A stretch of DNA of 64,000 nucleotides from contig NZ_CP147518.1 in the NCBI RefSeq assembly GCF_037201965.1, positions 2,045,001 through 2,109,000 of the forward strand, written 5' to 3'. The stretch's first letter is position 1. Each line of letters begins with the position of its first letter. The position numbers and the translations under genes were made by a program. Under the pieces are notes generated by a model. The model saw only the letters and a program-made list of their open reading frames with translations, was not told where the DNA came from and did no database searches. This stretch comes from Spirosoma sp. SC4-14. GTDB taxonomy: Bacteria; Bacteroidota; Bacteroidia; Cytophagales; Spirosomataceae. Below are positions 59,301-64,000 of the stretch, piece after piece.

Positions 59301-61746
59301 GTTTACGACTGTTTGTAATACGCCTAATTTCGTAACTATTGATAACATGAGCTCCTATGCTGCCAAACTGAATTGGTATGGAAGTGACGAAGACATCCGA
59401 TATACTATCCGTTATCGAAAGCAGGATAGCGCCGATTGGATGACTGAAAATGATGTTGGTATTATAGCCGGTAATTATGGAAGGGTGGAATATCTATTAC
59501 CCGGTCTATTAACTAATACCACTTATGAAGTTCAAATTCAAGGTGTTTGTTCACCTGCTGTAAGTTCGTCGTTCAGTACGTCGAACACATTTACGACGAA
59601 CTGTTATAACCCTTATTTTGGGATAGTTTATTCGGTCGGAAATAATTATATTACATGGTCGGCCATTTCAGGTGTTTCGTATGTAGTAGAATGGAAGCGC
59701 AGTAGTAGTGATGTTTGGGATAATGCATCACCTGTTGTCAGTACTCAGGAAGTTAATGCTTACAGTGGAGAATATGACACCTACACATATTCGTTTACAG
59801 AGCTACTAGCTGGAGAGTTGTATGACGTCCGAGTAAAGGCAATTTGTGCGGACGGTAGCATTACTTATTCTTATGTTAATACTATTGCGACTACTTGCCC
59901 TATGTATCCGCCTTATTCCTATAGCATTCCAACAGTTAATTCAGCTACATTAAGATGGTATTATGGGGGATATGTAGCTGATAATAAAATAGAGGTACAC
60001 TGGCGGCCGGTAGGCAATACGACCTGGAACGTTATTCAGAATGTTTCCGCTGATCTTATTATACTTAACGGGTTACATTCTAATACAGCCTATGAGTGGC
60101 AGGTACGTAACGTTTGCGAGAGCGGAGTGTCTGACTTTGGCCCCTTGCAGAGTTTTACGACTGCGGCTTGTTCGGTACCTACGAACTTGTCGGTGCAGTG
60201 CTCAACGAGCAGTAGTGCTGCACTCAATTGGACTGAGGTTTGGCAAGGAAGTTACGACATTCAATGGAGAGCTGTTGGTCAGGCCACCTGGAATACGGTG
60301 AGTAGTTTAACCAGTACGGCTTATAGCCTGACAGGCCTTTCGGTGCAGACTGCTTATGAGTGGAGAATCAGAACGGAATGTGGCGAGGGTGAGAACGCAT
60401 CGGCCTATAGCGAACCACAATCGTTCACGACATCCGCAACTTGTTCTCTACCCGAAGGGCTAAGTGCTTTTACATACTATACGAATGGGCAAACCTGTGG
60501 GCAGATATTGGTATCCTGGACCGGATGTGCTGGTACGAATTATGACGTGCAGTACAAACCACAATCGACAGGAATCTGGATTTCGGCAGGGACTACGAAT
60601 TATACGACTGTTTTGCTGAATGATTTGGTAGCTAATACGGCCTACGATGTACAGGTGCGGTCTGTGTGTTCTGTCGGTAATTCATCCTCATTTGTTTCTA
60701 CCAGTTTTGTTTCAACGGCCTGTTCCTGTGCTCCATCGGCCGCAGTGTATACCGACGATATTACCAGTACGGCGGCTACCAGCCATTGGACAAGTTCGAA
60801 TATAGCCACGGCGGCTCCCGCTTATGAGTATCGCTGGCGGGTAGGCTATACAACGACCTGGAATAGCCTGACAACTACAAATAGTTCATACCGATTGGCA
60901 AACCTTGCGCCCGATACTCCTTACGAATGGCAGGTTCGGGGCCTGTGTAATAGTGGATCGGTATCCAACTACTCGCTGATTTCGATTTTCCGAACCAGTT
61001 GTACCAGCCCCGGTTCATTATCGAGCACCAATATTGGAGTTGCATCGGCAACATTGCTCTGGACAGGCTATACTGGCGTTACCTATGAATTACGGTATCG
61101 ACAAAGCAACGGAACCTGGATTTCGGTAAGCAATGCTACTAGTCCATACGCACTAACAGGTTTGACCACCAATGCCAGCTATGAATGGCAGGTGCGTACA
61201 AATTGTAGTAGTGGTAGCTCTGCTTTTTCGGCTTCCAGCTTTTTCAAGACGCAATGTGCAGCGCCAACTGATCTTGTTGCCAATTTTATTAAGGCCAATT
61301 CAGTAGAGCTATCGTGGAATTCGGCTGGTGCTGCGGTCAGTTCTTATCAACTTCAATACCGTGTTGTTGGGGGAAGCTATACGTCTCTAACAGTAAGCAA
61401 ATCGGCCAGCTATACGCTTACGGGGCTGAGCAGCAATACGAGCTACGAATGGCAGGTACAAACGGTATGTGATGCCAGTCACTCCTCTGGCTATCCATCG
61501 CAGGCATTAACGTTTCAGACCCTATCGGCATCATGCGGCAATATGTTTACCATACAAGCGGGAGACTGGACGAATTCAGCGGTATGGTCGTGTGGCCGCG
61601 TTCCTGTTTGGAGTGATCCGGTTGAAGTCCGTCATGCCATAACGGTACCTGATGGGGTTAGTGTTCGGGCTTTGCAGATATTGTTCACGGGGAACGGGAA
61701 ACTTAATTACGGCACTGGTTCGCAGGTATTGCTCGGTGAGTTGTAA
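56341..61746 (+). CDS. Giant secreted GEVED plus fibronectin type III repeat protein
   Basis: The 1801-residue protein has a signal peptide (ending AGRAQ near residue 31). A GEVED domain at about 35-180 (YCTPSSSC...SETEDYQVMV) is followed by 17 FN3 modules of about 85-95 residues each (about 181-1730). Each ends with an FTT-x-C-type strand and usually has a second Cys in the R-x-C-like F strand, so one disulfide per module is likely. The C-terminal 60 residues (GDWTNSAVWSCGRVPVWSDPVEVRH...) are a small beta domain I have seen in related proteins. No typical T9SS sorting signal is visible. The function is unknown; adhesion or matrix binding is plausible. The gene looks more A+T rich than its neighbours. 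Confidence 0.9.
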   Translation: MRLIYSVRKLFFLFKLAFWSCFLLFPFAGRAQYCTPSSSCDAFNYLDSFTFNGISLSQNSGCSAGGYSSFSVVSTTVTTGVTIPFSGTVGSFYESVSIWADLNHNGSFSDASEQLYSNPATFANTFQGALIIPAGTTTGTLNLRVRIVSTYTGVADDPCSSLANSETEDYQVMVAAPTTYNPYAANITNSSAVLTWNNLGGATSYELQWRPVGGTYTTITGISSTTYALGGLTTGTSYEWQMRPTGSNLWNGPVQFSTLYPCPGPPVNLYTSTRTAQAYLSWSFSDSNYPDATYEIQLRQSGTTSYSTVASAISTTGYLLTGLTPGTEYSWRVRASCSDYSTPASFTTLDCSVPTSIMTNNVVATSAQVYWYDNDYGNTYTVQYKPTTASDWISITGLTSPGYSLTRLTTGVSYDWRVQKTCTATVSSPFSAIANFTTKCNTPYPISYWVKYNRAEIYISSPEPDASYTVQYKAGIDGAFQTISGVSAYPYSLTGLLPNTTYYVQVRTDCSNGTFSDYSPLISFTTQCWTPGISIGQVGWNSVSLSFFDNNAAGETNYVIQYTPLNGTPVSTTASTSPYSLTGLAIDQAYSVQVQAVCAPGITSALSNVASFTTACRDIYGTPSVTNVRSQGATLNWYDSDNTATYEIQYRTLAPTISNFVSLTNVTGGSPDYKSYSLSGLADNTTYEAKIRRVCGTTTSAFTTSTNFTTQCKIPGIPYAQWRDYTTVTLGGFAYEIGASYELQYRLQGTSDWISVTGIIDSSSSYSVELSNLISSSTYETRIRTICSPTSMSPFSSLGSFSTKNCDVPSSLQVSKLGLTSAEVSWSTPGLLDATYELSYAPVSQTATGNWTTVKGLKGTYSSFSVTYSLTGLTPNTDYSWRVRTFCTATASSDYVTGPDFRPSCSMPTDAQTLYVSATRATLSWTGSSFDPYEILWRQQGTTTFTSLTTTGYSYTLEGLSVNVGYEWKVRTLCGALGNTDFTNLQQFTTVCNTPNFVTIDNMSSYAAKLNWYGSDEDIRYTIRYRKQDSADWMTENDVGIIAGNYGRVEYLLPGLLTNTTYEVQIQGVCSPAVSSSFSTSNTFTTNCYNPYFGIVYSVGNNYITWSAISGVSYVVEWKRSSSDVWDNASPVVSTQEVNAYSGEYDTYTYSFTELLAGELYDVRVKAICADGSITYSYVNTIATTCPMYPPYSYSIPTVNSATLRWYYGGYVADNKIEVHWRPVGNTTWNVIQNVSADLIILNGLHSNTAYEWQVRNVCESGVSDFGPLQSFTTAACSVPTNLSVQCSTSSSAALNWTEVWQGSYDIQWRAVGQATWNTVSSLTSTAYSLTGLSVQTAYEWRIRTECGEGENASAYSEPQSFTTSATCSLPEGLSAFTYYTNGQTCGQILVSWTGCAGTNYDVQYKPQSTGIWISAGTTNYTTVLLNDLVANTAYDVQVRSVCSVGNSSSFVSTSFVSTACSCAPSAAVYTDDITSTAATSHWTSSNIATAAPAYEYRWRVGYTTTWNSLTTTNSSYRLANLAPDTPYEWQVRGLCNSGSVSNYSLISIFRTSCTSPGSLSSTNIGVASATLLWTGYTGVTYELRYRQSNGTWISVSNATSPYALTGLTTNASYEWQVRTNCSSGSSAFSASSFFKTQCAAPTDLVANFIKANSVELSWNSAGAAVSSYQLQYRVVGGSYTSLTVSKSASYTLTGLSSNTSYEWQVQTVCDASHSSGYPSQALTFQTLSASCGNMFTIQAGDWTNSAVWSCGRVPVWSDPVEVRHAITVPDGVSVRALQILFTGNGKLNYGTGSQVLLGEL

Positions 61747-61759
61747 ACCTAGGCATACC

Positions 61760-63316
61760 TCATTTTTTCAATGTATTCTTCAACAACAAAATGCCGGTTC
61801 CGGGCTTGCGCCATTGCTCCATCAACTGGGCATGGTCTGGACCGGTAGGACGAAAGAAGGAGCCGAGCAGAATGTCGTCGTCGCCGTCGTGGTCAACGTC
61901 GCCGGTTGTCATGATCAGCCAGCGGCCGCGTTCGGTATTGGGGAAAGTGCGGGGCTGAAAACGTAGATTATCCTGGTTTTCGAAATAAATGAAACTTTCG
62001 TTCGGGTGGTGAGCAAAATCGGGGAAATGGGCAATGGCCGCAATATCGGCGTCGCCATCCTGGTCGAAGTCGCGGACAACGGTTTGAGTAGCACCATACA
62101 TCGGATAAAACCAGGCTTCCTTAAACCGAAACTGCCCATCGTTCAGGTATAACCGCAGACCGTGGTAAGGCTTGAGTATAATCGAATAATCGGCGTTGTC
62201 GCCGTTGGTATACAGTATGTCCAGATCACCGTCGCGGTCAATATCGGTCAGTTCGAAATAGCTGGAACCATAAACGGGCGGAAATCGGAGAACCGTTTCT
62301 TTGCGAAACTGACCGTTGTGTTGGTTGTAATAAACGGCAATCTGCTCGTTACCCTGCGTCAACAAGGCCACAATGTCGGGCCACTGGTCGTGGTTAATAT
62401 CCTGCACAATCACATTGCGGGCACCGGGCAAACTGTCGATAATATGCTCCCGATAGCCTGTTGGCAATCGCTCATGCCAGGTTAGTTTGCCCAGATGATT
62501 ACCAAACTGACAAACAATTACATCTTCCTGTCCATCCCGATTCAGATCGGCCGGTGTTGCCTGAACGGGTCGCTGTAGTTTGGTTAGTTGGGGAGTCGGA
62601 ATTGTGCCGGATTTTGAGAAATGGCTCCATTCACCAGCTTGCCGGTCATTCGGATTCAGAACGCCAACCAATAGCAGATCCATACTGCCATCGCGATTAA
62701 AACGGACATCGGTTGCCGGACTGCTCAGCCGGGCCGAATCGAGCCGATGTAAACCAGCATCAAGCGCATAGAGATTGGTACGCCCATCGCCTGCCCAAAT
62801 GCGGTGCGAAAGCGAGTCGTACCGGAGGAGTGTTACAAATGCATCGATTGCCTTCGTTGACTGTTGGGGCCGAAACAGCGGTAAACCTACCTGCGTGGGT
62901 ATGTGCTGGGGTTGGGAAGGGAGTGTGACTGGCGCAACTGTGATATAGTAATCAACAATTTTTTGCCAGTCGGAGGGGTGCAGCATGGGCGTTTCCGGGA
63001 AAACGTGGGCTTCCATCAAACGCGTCATTTCGTCCATGTTGCTGATGCGCATGTATTCTGCCATCGAATTGCCCGACTGACCCATACGGAGTGCCATTTG
63101 TGGCAAAACACCCCGCTGCCAGGTTTCTTTATCGAGCAACGAAGGGTCTGGGGCCTGGTGGCAACTACCGCAATAGCTCTGGCTAAGTTGTTTGCCGGTG
63201 AGTTGGGTAGCAGCCGGAGGAGTCGGTGGACTATTTTTTTCGCTGGACGACGACTGACAGGAGAAGAACGGCAGTGAACCAGTGAAAAGAACAACTGCCA
63301 ATCGGAAAAACGACAT
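61760..63316 (-). CDS. Lipoprotein with cytochrome c motif and VCBS/FG-GAP repeats
   Basis: The 518-residue protein has a lipoprotein signal (FFSC, Cys20). A cytochrome c-type segment at about 40-130 contains the heme motif CGSCH (YCGSCHQAPDPS) and possible Met ligands (ALRMGQSGNSMAEYM). Then come VCBS/FG-GAP calcium-loop repeats in which DxDxDGxxD recurs: DLNRDGQEDV, DINHDQWPDI, DIDRDGDLDI, DFDQDGDADI and DVDHDGDDDI. FG-GAP repeats build a beta propeller. Heme-plus-propeller proteins like this may oxidise or bind a substrate at the surface. The gene is convergent with the giant FN3 gene and 14 bp from its stop. Confidence 0.88.
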   Translation of the reverse strand: MSFFRLAVVLFTGSLPFFSCQSSSSEKNSPPTPPAATQLTGKQLSQSYCGSCHQAPDPSLLDKETWQRGVLPQMALRMGQSGNSMAEYMRISNMDEMTRLMEAHVFPETPMLHPSDWQKIVDYYITVAPVTLPSQPQHIPTQVGLPLFRPQQSTKAIDAFVTLLRYDSLSHRIWAGDGRTNLYALDAGLHRLDSARLSSPATDVRFNRDGSMDLLLVGVLNPNDRQAGEWSHFSKSGTIPTPQLTKLQRPVQATPADLNRDGQEDVIVCQFGNHLGKLTWHERLPTGYREHIIDSLPGARNVIVQDINHDQWPDIVALLTQGNEQIAVYYNQHNGQFRKETVLRFPPVYGSSYFELTDIDRDGDLDILYTNGDNADYSIILKPYHGLRLYLNDGQFRFKEAWFYPMYGATQTVVRDFDQDGDADIAAIAHFPDFAHHPNESFIYFENQDNLRFQPRTFPNTERGRWLIMTTGDVDHDGDDDILLGSFFRPTGPDHAQLMEQWRKPGTGILLLKNTLKK

Positions 63317-63345
63317 GCTTACTGAATAGTTAGACCGCTTATTGC

Positions 63346-63396
63346 ATCAACAGACTATATCGAAAGTAATAATTCTTTCAAATATAGTCTGTTGAT
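63346..63396. repeat. Perfect 15-bp inverted repeat between GH18 and VCBS genes
   Basis: ATCAACAGACTATAT (63346-63360) is mirrored exactly at 63382-63396. It lies 35 bp beyond the GH18 stop (minus strand) and 30 bp before the next start. It may terminate the chitinase transcript, but no T-tract follows. Confidence 0.65.
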
Positions 63397-63430
63397 CTGA
63401 ACGGGCGATTCTATAAGCAATAGGCCGGTG

Positions 63431-64000
63431 CTATTTACCTAGTCCATCAGCCAGTTTGTTCAGCAAAGTTGGCTGTTTTAGGTCATAGATATACTCCCAG
63501 AACATAACACCTGCGAGGTGTTTCGATTTCACGTAGGCAATCTTAGGGTCGAACGATTGGGCATCGGCGTAGGAAATAAACATCCGTGAGGTCGGATTCC
63601 AGAGATAGGGTGACTTGGCATCGTTGTCCCAATAGCGAACAAAACCGTTTTTGTTGATGTATTTATCAACCAGTTCGTCGTAGCTAATGAAGTAGTGTTT
63701 GCCGGTAGCTGGCTGGTAAAGGCCGTTGTCTTTCGGATTCGCATCGGCCCATCCGCGACCGTAGAATGGCAGACCCAGTACAATTTTGCTGGCCGGAACA
63801 CCCGCCTTAATATGCCCTTCGACACCGTCGGCACTGCTGTTGCGCGCCTGACTGCCTTTTTTCGACTGATACAGATTGCTATGATGGCCCGTCACTTTGT
63901 CGTTGCCATGATAGATGTCATAGGTCATGATGTTGACGTAGTCCAGGTATTTCTGCGCTTTGCCAAGTTCGGTATGATTCACAAAAGCCGTGTCGACGCC
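63431..64000 (-). CDS. GH18-family chitinase, 5' part outside window
   Basis: 190 residues of the C-terminal part are visible; the frame is open through base 64000. Motifs include YVNIMTYDIYHGND (the GH18 MTYD), LGLPFYGRGWAD and AGVMFWEYIYDLK. The catalytic DxxDxDxE strand lies beyond the edge. GH18 enzymes cleave beta-1,4-N-acetylglucosamine chains such as chitin. The first in-frame start seen (a GTG at 63982) is internal to the barrel, so it is not the real start. The protein ends with no T9SS domain. Confidence 0.93.
   Translation of the reverse strand, partial: GVDTAFVNHTELGKAQKYLDYVNIMTYDIYHGNDKVTGHHSNLYQSKKGSQARNSSADGVEGHIKAGVPASKIVLGLPFYGRGWADANPKDNGLYQPATGKHYFISYDELVDKYINKNGFVRYWDNDAKSPYLWNPTSRMFISYADAQSFDPKIAYVKSKHLAGVMFWEYIYDLKQPTLLNKLADGLGK

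Noticed and set aside
56900-61500. Periodic repetition at about 270 bp considered as a CRISPR or tandem DNA repeat
   Set aside because: The periodicity is at protein level only (FN3 modules); the DNA of the modules is too divergent for a tandem repeat.
1-64000. Search for tRNA, rRNA, CRISPR, insertion sequences and phage genes
   Set aside because: No cloverleaf, rRNA-like segment, spaced direct-repeat array, transposase or integrase was found by eye; a tRNAscan or IS search could still reveal a small one.

Overview
The window looks like a chromosomal segment of a Bacteroidota bacterium, most likely order Cytophagales and close to Spirosoma. This is inferred from gene families, not from a database search. 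The signs are two SusC/SusD outer-membrane uptake pairs, an ECF sigma factor/FecR/STN-SusC relay, type IX secretion (T9SS) C-terminal sorting domains, DUF2911, DUF1684 and DUF4230 proteins, GEVED and fibronectin III surface protein architecture, few Shine-Dalgarno sites, and a pheT/coiled-coil/zapA/rny cluster. I see no rRNA, tRNA, CRISPR, transposase or phage gene.

Layout. 1-1.6 kb (minus): an ECF sigma factor followed by a membrane-anchored trypsin-like protease cut by the window edge. 1.7-8.8 kb: a small lipoprotein, then on the minus strand a SusC/SusD pair, a small hydrophilic protein and a cellobiose 2-epimerase-type enzyme. 9.1-14 kb: an RqcH/NFACT protein, a glycosyltransferase and a soluble PAS histidine kinase. 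14-17.2 kb (minus): a DUF4230 / M1 aminopeptidase / VOC protein operon. 17.3-22.3 kb (minus): rny, zapA, a coiled-coil protein and pheT, a housekeeping cluster, with a possible structured RNA between zapA and rny. 23.2-30.3 kb (plus): a co-directional run of a ketoisomerase, a sugar aminotransferase, a GT2 glycosyltransferase, a methyltransferase, riboflavin synthase, a PASTA protein, a T9SS cargo protein and a rhodanese. 30.3-38.8 kb: miaA, an HxlR regulator, a lysozyme-inhibitor-like protein, an outer-membrane barrel, BON/LysM and DUF937 proteins, a cytosolic trypsin-like protein, OsmC, an unusual SDR and an M20 deacylase.

38.9-56.1 kb (mostly plus) is a polysaccharide utilization locus: ECF sigma, FecR anti-sigma, SusC with an STN signalling domain, SusD, GH105, GH92, then a DUF2911 gene (minus), a transmembrane HTH-like/PKD-like/lectin-like protein, a PQQ dehydrogenase carrying a cytochrome c domain, a GH29 fucosidase and phosphomannose isomerase. 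The probable logic is that glycan binding at SusC/STN relieves FecR and activates the sigma factor, the hydrolases release uronate-, mannose- and fucose-type sugars, the quinoprotein oxidises sugars in the periplasm, and ManA passes mannose 6-phosphate to glycolysis. 56.3-64 kb holds a 1801-residue GEVED plus 17x FN3 surface protein, a lipoprotein with a heme motif and VCBS repeats, and a GH18 chitinase cut by the edge.

The points most worth a second look are the membrane-spanning regulator-like protein at 50.06 kb with three tandem 10-bp repeats just before its start, the sigma factor/protease pair at the left edge, terminator-like hairpins whose T-tracts run directly into the next start codon, and long perfect intergenic inverted repeats.
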